In this document: positions 18,864 to 28,280 of the stretch, in pieces
Position numbering within the stretch: the stretch's first letter is position 1
Layout: each line of letters begins with the position of its first letter
Origin: Neisseria sp.
GTDB taxonomy: Bacteria > Pseudomonadota > Gammaproteobacteria > Burkholderiales > Neisseriaceae
Length of the DNA: 64,000 nucleotides
Direction of reading: 5' to 3'
NCBI RefSeq assembly: GCF_030530745.1
Contig: NZ_JAUMUI010000010.1
Location: 20,325 to 84,324 of the forward strand
Position numbers and translations under genes: made by a program
The notes under the pieces: generated by a model
The model's database searches: none
Told to the model about the DNA's origin: nothing
What the model saw: only the letters and a program-made list of their open reading frames with translations

Positions 18864-19454
18864 TCATGTCTTGTTTGCGGCCGCCGGTTCGGTTTCGGCG
18901 GTTTCGGATGCCGGAACCTCCGCATTTTCTCCGCCGGTTTCTGTTTGGCCTGCTTCAGACGGCGCGGCAGAATCGTCGGCCAGCGGCGGCGGGGTAATCA
19001 CGGGAGTGTCGCTCACGGGGGTTTGTTCGTCTAAATCGATATCCGGCTGCGAGGCGGCGACGGCATTTGCGGTAACGGCAGACGGAGGCTCGGAGGTTCC
19101 TTCTGCCGCAGCAGCGGTGCCGGCGGCCAGATAAGCCACGGTAACCGAGGCATTGCCGCGTTTGGTGAGCTGCTCCTGCAGGGTTTCTTTGCCCATCAGG
19201 GTGTGCGCGCCGCTGCTCAGGTGCCGGATAACTTTCTGATAGCTGCGGTTCAACTCGTCGACGGCGGCGGCGGTTTCTATGAAATGTTCGTCCACTTTGC
19301 GGCGGTATTGACCGAATTCCTGCATCAGCGTTTCGCGCTCTTTTTTATGCTGGCTGGCTTTCGGGCGCATCAGCAGCCACATCAGCAGCAGGCCGGCGGC
19401 AAAGCCGGTAACGGCGGCTAAAGCGAGTTGTGCTTCCCAGGGTAGCGTATTCAT
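18864..19454 (-). CDS. zapG: YhcB/ZapG family cell-division-associated membrane protein
   Basis: 196 residues: one N-terminal helix (about 8-28, VTGFAAGLLLMWLLMRP), a coiled-coil segment with the family pattern LMQEFGQYRRKVDEHFIETAAAVDELNRSY, and a long low-complexity Pro/Glu/Ala tail that is probably disordered. The DUF1043 layout matches YhcB/ZapG, an inner-membrane factor linked to division and envelope growth. ATG 19454 is chosen because AAGGAG lies seven bases before it. Confidence 0.8.
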   Translation of the reverse strand: MNTLPWEAQLALAAVTGFAAGLLLMWLLMRPKASQHKKERETLMQEFGQYRRKVDEHFIETAAAVDELNRSYQKVIRHLSSGAHTLMGKETLQEQLTKRGNASVTVAYLAAGTAAAAEGTSEPPSAVTANAVAASQPDIDLDEQTPVSDTPVITPPPLADDSAAPSEAGQTETGGENAEVPASETAETEPAAANKT

Positions 19455-19554
19455 TTTGTTCTCCTTGTGTTCGGCGGCATAATCGGAAAACTGCCGACCG
19501 TATCTTACCAATGAAACGGGGGCGGGAACAATGGCGGGCACACAAACACAGGCC

Positions 19555-19718
19555 GAGACCTTTGCAAAATTCCTTTCAGCATCTCAAAACCTCTGCGTCA
19601 TACCCGGGCTTGACCCGAGCATCTTTTTGTTTCAAAAGAATAATAGATACCCGGGTCAAGCCCGGGTATGACGAAACATAAATAAATTCAGGATTAAAAC
19701 GTATTTTGCAAAGGTCTC
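19555..19718. mobile_element. MITE with GAGACC ends and a nested CCCGGG inverted repeat
   Basis: Terminal repeats GAGACCTTTGCAAAAT and its complement bound 164 bases. The interior differs from the copies at 7454 and 50774 and carries a second inverted repeat at 19597-19672 (GTCATACCCGGGCTTGACCC). The remnant at 13681 is of this subtype. Confidence 0.75.
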
Positions 19719-19719
19719 A

Positions 19720-19752
19720 GGCCGTCTGAAAACAAATGTTTTTCAGACGGCC
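19720..19752. terminator. Uptake-sequence terminator downstream of metK
   Basis: GGCCGTCTGAAAA / TTTTCAGACGGCC stem 25 bases after the metK stop. Confidence 0.75.
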
Positions 19753-19776
19753 ATGTGTTGCATGGCATGAACAGTG

Positions 19777-20946
19777 TTACAAACCTGCGGCGGCTTTCAG
19801 CACGGCGGCTTTGTCGGTGCGCTCCCAGGTGAATTCCGGCTCTTCGCGGCCGAAGTGGCCGTAGGCGGCGGATTTGCTGTAAATCGGGCGCAGCAGGTCG
19901 AGCATTTGGATAATGCCTTTGGGGCGCAGGTCGAAGTGTTCGCGCACGAGCCTGATCAGTTCGGCTTCGTTCAATTCGCCGGTGCCGAAGGTGTCTATGG
20001 CGATGGAGGTCGGCTCGGCGATGCCGATTGCGTAGGAAACCTGAATCTGGCATTGGCGTGCCAAGCCTGCTGCCACGATGTTTTTGGCAACATAACGGCA
20101 GGCATAGGCGGCGGAACGGTCGACTTTGGTGGGGTCTTTTCCGGAAAACGCACCGCCGCCGTGCGGGGCCGCACCGCCGTAGGTATCGACGATGATTTTA
20201 CGGCCGGTCAGGCCGCAGTCGCCCTGCGGGCCGCCGATAACGAAGTTGCCGGTGGGGTTGATCAGGTATTTGGTTTCTTCGGTGAGCATTTCTTTGGGCA
20301 GCACGGGGAAGAGGATGTGTTCTTTCACGGCGGCAATCAAATCTTCGCGGCTGATGTCGGGATCGTGCTGGGTGGAGAGTACCACGGTGTCGATGCGTTT
20401 CACTTTGCCGGTTTCGCTGTCGTAAACGCAGGTGAGCTGGGCTTTGGCATCGGGGCGCAGCCACGGCAGGATGCCGCTTTTGCGCACTTCGCTCTGGCGC
20501 TGCATCAGGCGGTGGCTGTAGTAGATGGCAAACGGCATCAGCACGGGGGTTTCGTCGCAGGCGTAGCCGAACATCAGGCCCTGGTCGCCCGCGCCCTGGT
20601 TCAAATCTACGCCTTCGCCTTCGTTTACGCCTTGGGCGATGTCGGGCGACTGTTCTCCGTAGTTTAAAACCAGTTTGCAGGAATCGGCCGAAAAGCCCCA
20701 TTCGGGGTTGTTGTAGCCGATGCGGGTGATGGTTTCGCGGGCAATCTGTTCGTAATCGACTTCGGCGGTGGTGGTGATTTCGCCGGCCAGCACGCACAAA
20801 TCGGTGGCAACCAGGGTTTCGGCGGCCACGCGGCCTTTGGGGTCTTGCGCCAGAACGGCGTCTAAAACGGCGTCGGAAATCTGGTCGGCAACTTTATCGG
20901 GGTGGCCTTCGGACACGGATTCCGAAGTAAACACATATTCGCTCAT
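19777..20946 (-). CDS. metK: S-adenosylmethionine synthetase
   Basis: The 389-residue cytosolic enzyme makes SAM from ATP and methionine. Its start is the canonical [22 protein letters not shown], with the family hexapeptide-like GAGDQG and the P-loop-like [19 protein letters not shown]. The start at 20946 is preferred over the longer frame to 21045, which adds 33 unconserved residues. SAM from this enzyme feeds the methyltransferases and, through SAH, LuxS (53109-53615). No SAM riboswitch is evident upstream. Confidence 0.97.
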   Translation of the reverse strand: MSEYVFTSESVSEGHPDKVADQISDAVLDAVLAQDPKGRVAAETLVATDLCVLAGEITTTAEVDYEQIARETITRIGYNNPEWGFSADSCKLVLNYGEQSPDIAQGVNEGEGVDLNQGAGDQGLMFGYACDETPVLMPFAIYYSHRLMQRQSEVRKSGILPWLRPDAKAQLTCVYDSETGKVKRIDTVVLSTQHDPDISREDLIAAVKEHILFPVLPKEMLTEETKYLINPTGNFVIGGPQGDCGLTGRKIIVDTYGGAAPHGGGAFSGKDPTKVDRSAAYACRYVAKNIVAAGLARQCQIQVSYAIGIAEPTSIAIDTFGTGELNEAELIRLVREHFDLRPKGIIQMLDLLRPIYSKSAAYGHFGREEPEFTWERTDKAAVLKAAAGL

Positions 20947-21082
20947 GGTGGTTCTTTCGTAAAAGAAGCAAACCGGCGGCTTGCCGGTCTGCATGGCAGC
21001 TAAACGGTGCAAATTATAGCAGAGGCGGCGGACCGCTCCGGCCATACCTGCATGAATAATTCATCAGGCCGTATGAAAAGGG

Positions 21083-21625
21083 TTAATGGCTTTTGTGGCT
21101 GGTGCCGTAGAGCACTTTGTCGGTGTAGGCCATCGCCAGCGCCGAGGCCAGAAAGCCCAAGTGCAGCAAGAGCTGCCACATCATGGTTTTTTCGGGCAGG
21201 TTGCCGGCGTTCACAAAAGTTTGCAGCAGATGGATGGAAGAAATGCTGATAATCGACATCGACAGCTTCACTTTCAACACCGAGGCGTTTACATGGCTGA
21301 GCCATTCGGGTTCGTCTGGATGGCCCTCGGTGTGCAGTTTCGATACGAAAATTTCATAACCGCCCACAATCACCATCACCAAGAGGTTGGCAATCATCAC
21401 CACGTCGATCAGGTTGAGAACCGCCAGCATGATGGTGTTGGCATCCATTTGGTTAAGGTTTGCAATCAGGTGCCACAGCGATTTGAGGAATTTGTAGGCA
21501 TAAACCGCCTGCACTACAATCAGGCCGAGGTAAATCGGCAGTTGCAGCCAGCGGCTGGCGAAAATCATTTGGGCAATCCAAGAGGGCGGTTGGCTGTGCG
21601 GGGAAGGGGTCTGGTGGTGTTCCAT
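21083..21625 (-). CDS. YqhA/UPF0114 family inner-membrane protein
   Basis: The 180-residue protein has about four hydrophobic helices. Family features are [15 protein letters not shown] near the N-terminus and [27 protein letters not shown] in the middle. The molecular function of the family is unknown. It faces away from the acyltransferase gene, with their start regions overlapping, so they share a divergent promoter region. Confidence 0.87.
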   Translation of the reverse strand: MEHHQTPSPHSQPPSWIAQMIFASRWLQLPIYLGLIVVQAVYAYKFLKSLWHLIANLNQMDANTIMLAVLNLIDVVMIANLLVMVIVGGYEIFVSKLHTEGHPDEPEWLSHVNASVLKVKLSMSIISISSIHLLQTFVNAGNLPEKTMMWQLLLHLGFLASALAMAYTDKVLYGTSHKSH

Positions 21626-21770
21626 GGTATTTCAAACGGAAAGTTGGCAAAAGTGCAGAAATTACCCTGTTTCGGTGCCGAGTTCAATATTTTCATCACA
21701 GGTGCGGCATGGCGGGCAGGCGCGGTTTTCCATTACAATGCTGCTTTTACCAACATTTACCGCCACCGCC

Positions 21771-22652
21771 ATGCAAACTCTGGTTTTTCTGCTGTTCCGC
21801 CTGTTTGCCGCACTGCCGCTGCGCACGCTGCACGCCATAGGAAATGTGTCGGGCAGTTTGGGCTTTTATTTCGCCCGCAAAGACCGCGAAAGGATACGCA
21901 GCAATTTGCAGATTGCCGGCCTGAATGCAGACGATGCTGCCGTTAAAGCCGTGTTGCGGGAAACGGTCAAAGGCGGGCTGGAGCTGCCGGTGGCTTTTTT
22001 CAGACGGCCTGAGCAGGTGGCGGGGCTGTTCAGGGCCGCACACGGCTGGGAGCATATCCGGCAGGCGGTGGAAAACGGCGAGGGCCTGCTGCTTATCACG
22101 CCGCACATCGGCAGCTACGATATTGCGGGGCGCTACATCAGCGAGCAGTTGCCGTTTCCGCTCACCGCCATGTATAAGCCGCCGAAAATCAAAGCGTTCG
22201 ACCAAGTGATGCAGGCCGGCCGCGTGCGCGGCAAAGGGCGCACCGCCCCCGCCAATATCCAAGGCGTAAAGCAGATTATCAAAGCCCTGCGCGCGGGCGA
22301 GGCCGCCATCGTTTTGCCCGATCATGTGCCCGATCCGCACGAAGGCGGCGAAGGTGTATGGGCCGGTTTTTTCGGCAAACCCGCCTACACCATGACGCTG
22401 GCGGGCAAGCTCGCCCAAGTGAAAGGCGTGAGGGCGTTGTTTTTTGTGGGCGAGCGCCTGCCCGAAGGGCAGGGCTTCGTGCTGCATATCGAGCCGTTGC
22501 AGGGCGGACTCAACGGCGATAAGGCTCACGATGCGCAAGTGATCAACAGCAATGTGGAATATTGGATCAAACGTTTTCCGCACCAATATCTGTTTGCCTA
22601 CAACCGCTACAAACATCCGGCAGGGGCGCCTGAGCCGACCCCTGAAAGCTGA
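21771..22652 (+). CDS. lpxL: Lipid A biosynthesis (LpxL/HtrB-type) acyltransferase
   Basis: The 293-residue inner-membrane-associated acyltransferase adds a secondary acyl chain to lipid A. It has an N-terminal anchor helix and the catalytic H-x4-D motif in ITPHIGSYDI (about residues 110-119), followed by TAMYKPPK and a DHVPDP block. ATG 21771 (MQTLVFLLFRLFAALP) is used; the longer frame back to 21624 has no conserved sequence. Another late acyltransferase of the family cannot be excluded. Confidence 0.85.
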   Translation: MQTLVFLLFRLFAALPLRTLHAIGNVSGSLGFYFARKDRERIRSNLQIAGLNADDAAVKAVLRETVKGGLELPVAFFRRPEQVAGLFRAAHGWEHIRQAVENGEGLLLITPHIGSYDIAGRYISEQLPFPLTAMYKPPKIKAFDQVMQAGRVRGKGRTAPANIQGVKQIIKALRAGEAAIVLPDHVPDPHEGGEGVWAGFFGKPAYTMTLAGKLAQVKGVRALFFVGERLPEGQGFVLHIEPLQGGLNGDKAHDAQVINSNVEYWIKRFPHQYLFAYNRYKHPAGAPEPTPES

Positions 22653-22689
22653 ACAAACATTGTGTTTTAATGACAAACAAACCGCACCA

Positions 22690-22729
22690 GAGGCCGTCTG
22701 AAACCATGCCGAACCGTTTCAGACGGCCT
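22690..22729. terminator. Convergent uptake-sequence terminator
   Basis: GAGGCCGTCTGAAA and TTTCAGACGGCCTT flank a 13-base loop, overlapping the end of the converging glycosyltransferase gene. Confidence 0.65.
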
Positions 22730-24371
22730 TTTCCAACAGCGCGAAGCCTTCTGTTTTATTGCGCGGGCGGGCGCCTTCCCACAACAGGTTCCAGCCGTCG
22801 GGTATGGTGCTGCCTTTGGGCTGCTGCACCAGACGGTAGGTGCACGAAGCATCGTTCACGCGCAGCTTCAGCGTGCCGTATTGCTGCCACACGATGCGCG
22901 CGGTGGCGGCATCGGCATCCACGCTCACGCAGCTTGCACCTGCGGCCAGGGTGGTTTTCAGATTGGCAGGCAGCGACGCTTCCATTTGCCGTACCACTGG
23001 CGCATGGCTTTTGGCGGCATCAAGCCACGGCAGAAACAGTGTCATCATCAGCGCCCACACCAGCGTTACCCCTGCCGCCCAGTTGGTAACGGCCTGCCGG
23101 CCGCGGATATGCTTGCGCGTAATCGCCCATAACCATACAGGGGTGAACGATACGGCCACCAGCATGGGCATAATGTCGATATCGGGCGTGTAATACGGGC
23201 TGAAATAATGGGAACGCTCAGCCAGTTTCTCGGGCCAGCCGTAGTTCATGGCGAAAAAGCCCAGCCATAAAAACACCGCAAACAGACCGAAAGCCATAAT
23301 GCCGAACCAGTTGATAAACGCCGCCGCTCCGCGCCGCAGGCCGTCGAGCTGTGCCGCACCGAGCAGCGCCAGCGGCGGCAGCAGCCAAACCAGATGGTCT
23401 TGGTAGCGGTGCGGGCTGAGCGTGAGCAGCACGGCGGCGGCGGCCAGCCAAGCCAGCGCAAGCACGCCCCAGCGTTGGCGGGAAAGCCGCATACGGGCGG
23501 CAGCCCATATTGCCAGCGGCCAGGCGGGAAAAGCAAACCACAACAGGTTTTTCAAATAATAAGGCAGCGAAAAGGCCGTCTGAAAACTCTGTGTGCCGCC
23601 GAACGCGCCGAACGCATGATAATGCAGCCAGATTTCAAAGGCCGCTGCATCGGTTTTAAACAGCGCAAACGGATACACCAGCATCACCGGCAGGGCAAAT
23701 GCAAACGCTCCCACCAAAGCGAGGTAGTAGCGTTTGAACTGCCATTGCTGATGCATCGGCAGCACCAGTGCCGTCAGCATTAGCACGGCAGGCAGCAGCA
23801 GCCCGGCCGACACCGACAGCAGCACCCAGCCGCCGCCAAGCATCAGTGCGGCCGTAATTACGCGCGTCTGCGCCAGCGAAAAGCCATACAGGCACATGCC
23901 CAGCGCGGCAAAAACTACCGACTGCCCGCTGAGGAAATGCGCCATCGTAACCAGCCCCGTGCAGCCGATTAAAATCAGCGCCACGCTGCGCCCCTGATGG
24001 CGGCCCAAAAAGTGGAAACCTGCTCCGCCGCAGCACAGCAGGCCGACGGCGGTAAACAGCACGCTGGCAAAGCGGGCGGCAGAATAAGCATCGGCCGCCC
24101 ACGGCGAGAGCAGCCGCCCGAACAGTGCCGCCGTCCACACATACACGGGAGATATGTTGAAATAAGGCCGGTCGAGCACGGTAGGCAGCCATGCGGAAGC
24201 ACCGTTTGAAAACGCCTCTACGGCAGTGAAAACCGCAGGTTCGGCCGGGTTCCACAAGTCGCGCGAAAAAATACCCGGCCACAGCCAGGCAAATGCCAGC
24301 AACAGCAGCAGCCAAGGTTTTTCGCGGATGGGGGAGGGCGGGCGGGATCCGGGCGGGGTGTAGGTCAGCAT
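22719..24371 (-). CDS. ArnT/GT39-like polytopic glycosyltransferase
   Basis: The 550-residue protein has about 11 hydrophobic helices and a soluble C-terminal domain. The first periplasmic loop contains SRDLWNPAEP, the acidic-pair region typical of GT-C enzymes that use polyprenyl-phosphate-linked sugars. LSPHRYQDHLVWLLPPLALL is the typical later loop. It is probably a periplasmic-face transferase onto lipid A or protein; the acceptor cannot be deduced. It is the only gene of its unit. Confidence 0.75.
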   Translation of the reverse strand: MLTYTPPGSRPPSPIREKPWLLLLLAFAWLWPGIFSRDLWNPAEPAVFTAVEAFSNGASAWLPTVLDRPYFNISPVYVWTAALFGRLLSPWAADAYSAARFASVLFTAVGLLCCGGAGFHFLGRHQGRSVALILIGCTGLVTMAHFLSGQSVVFAALGMCLYGFSLAQTRVITAALMLGGGWVLLSVSAGLLLPAVLMLTALVLPMHQQWQFKRYYLALVGAFAFALPVMLVYPFALFKTDAAAFEIWLHYHAFGAFGGTQSFQTAFSLPYYLKNLLWFAFPAWPLAIWAAARMRLSRQRWGVLALAWLAAAAVLLTLSPHRYQDHLVWLLPPLALLGAAQLDGLRRGAAAFINWFGIMAFGLFAVFLWLGFFAMNYGWPEKLAERSHYFSPYYTPDIDIMPMLVAVSFTPVWLWAITRKHIRGRQAVTNWAAGVTLVWALMMTLFLPWLDAAKSHAPVVRQMEASLPANLKTTLAAGASCVSVDADAATARIVWQQYGTLKLRVNDASCTYRLVQQPKGSTIPDGWNLLWEGARPRNKTEGFALLEKAV

Positions 24372-24513
24372 GGGGCGGAAAATGAAAAGTCAAACGGGTT
24401 TAAGTGTAACAAATAAAGATGCAGTATAGGGAGCCGTTATGAAGATGGCGGCTTTGGCAAAGGTTGCAGTCTGCTTAGGCCGTCTGAAATACCCGTTGTT
24501 CCGCCCAAGCCCG

Positions 24514-25920
24514 CTAAACCGTTTTGGAATATTGTGCCGTGGTTTCTTTATGGCGCAAATGGTAATCGAACACCATGGCGATGTTGCGGATTAAAAACCG
24601 CCCTTTCGGTGTAACCTGCAGGCCGTGCGGCTTGAGTACCAGCAGGCCGAGGCCGGCCAGTTGCTGCAAATCCGCCAGCTCGGTTTGGAAATAGTGTGCG
24701 AACGAGATGCCGAACACGCTTTCATATACCCGGAAATCCAATGCGAAACGGCACATCAGATCTTGAATGATGTTGCGCCGCAGCAGGTCGTCCCGATTGA
24801 GGCGGTAGCCGCGCATTACGGGCAGGCGGCCGGCGTCGATGGCGGCGTAGTAAGCATCGATATCGCGCTCGTTCTGCACATAGACATTGGCGATTTTGCC
24901 GATAGACGATACGCCCAAGGCAATCAGATCGCAGTCGGCATAAGTGGAATAGCCTTGGAAATTGCGTTGCAGCCAGCCTTCTTTCAAGGCCAGCGAGAGT
25001 TCGTCTTCAGGTTTGGCGAAATGATCCATACCGATAAACACATAACCGCGGGCGGTGAGCGTTTGCACGGCGTATTGCAGAATATCAAGTTTTTCTTCAC
25101 TACCGGGAACGGCAGCGGTGTCGATGCGGCGCTGCGGTTTGAAAATATGCGGCAGATGGGCGTAGTGGTAAAGCGCCAGTCGGTCGGGGTCGAGCGAAAG
25201 CACGGTGTCGAGGGTGGGTTTGATGCTCTCGAGCGATTGGTGCGGCAGGCCGTAAATCAGATCCACACTCACCGATTTGAATCCCGCTTCGCGTGCAGCC
25301 TCAACCACTTCGCGCGTTTCTTCAACGGTTTGTACGCGGTTGACCGCTTCCTGCACTTTCGGGTCGAAGTCTTGAATGCCCACGCTCATGCGGTTAAAAC
25401 CCAGCCTGCCCAAATGCAGCACGGTTTCGCGGCTGACTTTGCGCGGATCGATTTCTATCGAGTATTCCCCGCCGGGAACCAAATCGAAATAGCGCCGTAT
25501 CATTGCAAAAACGCGCTCAAGCTGCCCGTTGCTCAAAAACGTGGGTGTGCCGCCGCCGAAATGCAGCTGCGCCAACTGATGGCGGCCGTCCAGATGCGGG
25601 GCGAGCAGCGCCATTTCTTTTTCGAGATATTCGATGTAGGCATCGGCGCGGGCTTTGTCTTTCGTGATGATTTTATTGCAGCCGCAGTAATAGCAGATGG
25701 TATTGCAGAAAGGAATATGGATATAAAGCGACAAGGGCTTGTTTAAAGCCCCCGCATGGCGCATATCGAGCGATTCGATATAGTCGGTTTCGCCAAAGCC
25801 GCCGTGAAAGCGGTCGGCGGTAGGATAAGAAGTGTAGCGGGGGCCGCTGGAGGGCAGCGAAGCAATCAGCCCGCGGTCGAATTCAGGCTCAGTGTTGTTG
25901 TGTATCTTTATGATTTTCAT
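24514..25920 (-). CDS. hemN: Oxygen-independent coproporphyrinogen III oxidase
   Basis: The 468-residue radical-SAM enzyme of anaerobic haem synthesis. The cluster motif is CNTICYYCGC (Cys 72, 76, 79, 81), preceded by SLYIHIPF and by PRYTSYPTA, as in HemN. GGGTPTFLS and the HemN C-terminal domain follow. The start at 25920 (MKIIKIHNNTEPEFD) is preferred over 25959. It diverges from fnr across a short region with an FNR box, so it is probably induced under low oxygen. Confidence 0.95.
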   Translation of the reverse strand: MKIIKIHNNTEPEFDRGLIASLPSSGPRYTSYPTADRFHGGFGETDYIESLDMRHAGALNKPLSLYIHIPFCNTICYYCGCNKIITKDKARADAYIEYLEKEMALLAPHLDGRHQLAQLHFGGGTPTFLSNGQLERVFAMIRRYFDLVPGGEYSIEIDPRKVSRETVLHLGRLGFNRMSVGIQDFDPKVQEAVNRVQTVEETREVVEAAREAGFKSVSVDLIYGLPHQSLESIKPTLDTVLSLDPDRLALYHYAHLPHIFKPQRRIDTAAVPGSEEKLDILQYAVQTLTARGYVFIGMDHFAKPEDELSLALKEGWLQRNFQGYSTYADCDLIALGVSSIGKIANVYVQNERDIDAYYAAIDAGRLPVMRGYRLNRDDLLRRNIIQDLMCRFALDFRVYESVFGISFAHYFQTELADLQQLAGLGLLVLKPHGLQVTPKGRFLIRNIAMVFDYHLRHKETTAQYSKTV

Positions 25921-25999
25921 TAAATAATTTTCTTGATTCGGAATGGATAGGCAAACCAAAGGTAGTTTGATAGAATACCTGCACTATCATAAACAAGCC

Positions 26000-26013
26000 T
26001 TGACTGGAGTCAA
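26000..26013. promoter_or_regulatory. FNR-type operator between hemN and fnr
   Basis: TTGACTGGAGTCAA is a perfect palindrome close to the FNR consensus TTGAT-N4-ATCAA, centred between the divergent hemN and fnr. A second inverted repeat TGATAG...CTATCA lies at 25968-25989. The fnr product has the ExxSR recognition helix that reads such sites. Confidence 0.7.
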
Positions 26014-26071
26014 TAGTCCTTAAGTCGCGGCTTAACTATATAAAAGTTGCTCAGAAGAAAAGGTGCCTGCC

Positions 26072-26806
26072 ATGCCTGCACACACTGCCCAACATCAGAT
26101 GAAAACGCTGTGTTCGACGTGTTCCTTACGCGAACTGTGCCTTCCCGTGGGGCTGATGCCGACCGAATTTGCCCAATTGGATGCCGTCATCCGCCAAAGC
26201 CGCCGTTTGAAAAAAGGCGAATACCTCTTTCGTGCGGGCGAGCCGTTTACCTCGCTGTTTGCCATCCGCACGGGTTTTTTTAAAACCACCATCGCCAGCC
26301 AGGACGGGCGCGACCAAGTAACCGGTTTTTTCATGTCGGGCGAACTGATCGGTATGGACGGCATCTGCACACATGCCCACAGTTGCGATGCCGTCGCCTT
26401 GGAAGACAGCGAAGTGTGCGAGCTGCCGTTTTCGCACATGGAAGAGTTGGGACAGAATATTCCCAGCTTGCAAAACCATTTTTTCCGCCTGATGAGCCGC
26501 GAAATCGTGCGCGACCAAGGCGTGATGCTGCTGCTGGGCAATATGCGCGCCGAAGAGCGGTTGGCGGCTTTTCTGCTCAACCTGTCCAACCGCCTGTATG
26601 CCCGCGGTTTTGCCGCCAATGATTTTATTTTACGGATGTCGCGCGAGGAAATCGGCAGCTATTTGGGGCTGAAACTGGAAACCGTCAGCCGAACCTTGTC
26701 GAAATTTCATCACGAAGGGCTGATTTTGGTTGAACACAAGCATATTAAAATCTTAGCACCGCAGACTTTGAAGAAAATGGTTTCCGGCTGCGAGCACGCC
26801 GTATAA
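26072..26806 (+). CDS. fnr: Oxygen-sensing transcriptional regulator FNR
   Basis: The 244-residue CRP/FNR protein has the N-terminal cluster cysteines (Cys 14, 17 and 23 in CSTCSLRELC) plus a central Cys, probably 105 in HSCDAV. Together these bind the 4Fe-4S cluster that senses oxygen. The helix-turn-helix contains LETVSRTLSKF with the E-x-x-S-R residues contacting TTGAT. ATG 26072 is preceded by AAAAGG. An FNR box upstream suggests autoregulation and control of hemN. Confidence 0.95.
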   Translation: MPAHTAQHQMKTLCSTCSLRELCLPVGLMPTEFAQLDAVIRQSRRLKKGEYLFRAGEPFTSLFAIRTGFFKTTIASQDGRDQVTGFFMSGELIGMDGICTHAHSCDAVALEDSEVCELPFSHMEELGQNIPSLQNHFFRLMSREIVRDQGVMLLLGNMRAEERLAAFLLNLSNRLYARGFAANDFILRMSREEIGSYLGLKLETVSRTLSKFHHEGLILVEHKHIKILAPQTLKKMVSGCEHAV

Positions 26807-26824
26807 CTATTTGAAAATCAAGCA

Positions 26825-26857
26825 GGCCGTCTGAAAAAATATTTTTCAGACGGCCTT
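26825..26857. terminator. Convergent uptake-sequence terminator between fnr and cysB
   Basis: AGGCCGTCTGAAAAA / TTTTTCAGACGGCCT is a near-perfect stem with a tiny loop. Confidence 0.85.
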
Positions 26858-26875
26858 AAACATTCTCTGTTCGGT

Positions 26876-27826
26876 TTAGATGGAAAAATCTTCTTCAATC
26901 GGTTCGTATAACATTTTGTCAATCTGCGTGCGGGTGAGTTTGGGCGCAAACAGAGTAATAAAATCATAAGTATAGCCGCGCAGATAAGTGTCCGGCCGCA
27001 GCGCGATGTAAGTGTGGGAAGGCTCGAACAAATGCGAGGCGTCGATCAAGTGAAGATCGCCGTCGGTTTTGGCATCGTAAGCCATTTTTGCCATCAGGCC
27101 CACGCCTAAGCCCAGCCGTACATAAGTTTTCAACACATCAGTGTCGGCCGACGACAACGCCACAGTAGGCAAGGCTAGGCGGGCTTTCTGAAATGCACGG
27201 GCAATATTGTTGCTGTGATTAAGGGCGAATTCATAAGTTACCAGTGGAAAAGCTGCCAAATCTTCAATCGCCAACGGATGGCGGCAGTCTAAAAGAGGAT
27301 GATCATCCGGTACGATTACCGCATGTGCCCATGTTTCACAAGGCAGTCTGCGAAGCCCTCCGTTTTCCTCCGGCGTTTCGGTTGCAATGGCGAAATCCGC
27401 TTCTCCGTTTGCCACCATTTGGGCCAGCGCATCAGGGCTGCCCTGTTTGATACTCAACTGCACTTTAGGGTAACGCCGAACAAATTCCGCCACAATGGCC
27501 GGCAGCGCATAACGCGCCTGCGTGTGGGTAGTGGCAATAGTCAGAAAGCCGCTGTCGTGCTCGGTAAACTCGCTGCCGATATTCTTAATATTCTGCACAT
27601 CGCGCAAAATCCGTTCGGCCAACTCCAGAACCGCCTTGCCCGGTTGCGAAACCGAGACCACGCGTTTGCCGCTGCGGATAAATATCTGTACCCCCAACTC
27701 TTCTTCCAACAATCTGATTTGTTTGGAAATACCCGGTTGTGAAGTAAACAGGGCTTCGGCGGCTTCAGATACGTTCAGATTATGGCGGTAAACTTCGAGC
27801 GCGTAACGTAATTGCTGTAATTTCAT
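26876..27826 (-). CDS. cysB: LysR-family regulator CysB
   Basis: The 316-residue regulator has an N-terminal winged helix-turn-helix (MKLQQLRYALEVYRHNLNVSEAAEALFTSQPGISKQIRLLEEELG) and a periplasmic-binding-like effector domain. The exact start MKLQQLRY and the pattern TTHTQARYALP match CysB, which activates sulfate assimilation and cysteine synthesis. ATG 27826 is chosen; the open frame to 27889 adds unconserved residues. Confidence 0.93.
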   Translation of the reverse strand: MKLQQLRYALEVYRHNLNVSEAAEALFTSQPGISKQIRLLEEELGVQIFIRSGKRVVSVSQPGKAVLELAERILRDVQNIKNIGSEFTEHDSGFLTIATTHTQARYALPAIVAEFVRRYPKVQLSIKQGSPDALAQMVANGEADFAIATETPEENGGLRRLPCETWAHAVIVPDDHPLLDCRHPLAIEDLAAFPLVTYEFALNHSNNIARAFQKARLALPTVALSSADTDVLKTYVRLGLGVGLMAKMAYDAKTDGDLHLIDASHLFEPSHTYIALRPDTYLRGYTYDFITLFAPKLTRTQIDKMLYEPIEEDFSI

Positions 27827-28280
27827 CTTAAAAATTAAAAAAGCCAAACGGAGGGGATTTGTGGATTCTTTACGGCAGATACCCGGCAATGTAGCACACT
27901 TTGACAGAATCTGCCTGATTGTCTCAGTGTTGTAGTTAAGATTTTGTTTTTCAATAAACAGTCTGTTGTTGATATTGATAAGTCATGGCTGCTGTATGGT
28001 GCCGGTTGTTGTTTCTGTGCAACGGGTTTTGTCTGCAAGTGCCGTTTTGTTCGTTAATACATGACACAGGGTTGATTTTTCGGCATGATTCAGAAACAGG
28101 AAGCGGGTCTTTGCCGTTGTGTACGGAGCAGTTGTGTATTGACAGTTTGCCCTCCGTTTCTTTATAGTGCAGGCTGATATATCCGATTTGCCGCCGTTTA
28201 CGACAGTGGCCTGTATATTGGTGATTTGCAGCGGTTACGCTCTGCGCCCGTTGTATAACAATCTTTGATGAGGGAATAAA
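27827..28280. other. Divergent intergenic region cysB / rmpM
   Basis: No supported gene in 450 bases. It holds the rmpM promoter near its right end and is otherwise AT-rich. Confidence 0.6.
28139..28168 (+). promoter_or_regulatory. Promoter of rmpM
   Basis: A perfect -35 TTGACA, an 18-base spacer and -10 TATAGT, about 110 bases before the rmpM start. This is the strongest sigma-70-type promoter I see in the window, consistent with an abundant outer-membrane protein. Confidence 0.65.

Noticed and set aside
20947-21082. SAM riboswitch upstream of metK
   Set aside because: The gap is short and shows no conserved multi-helix core or terminator-antiterminator pair that I can recognise.
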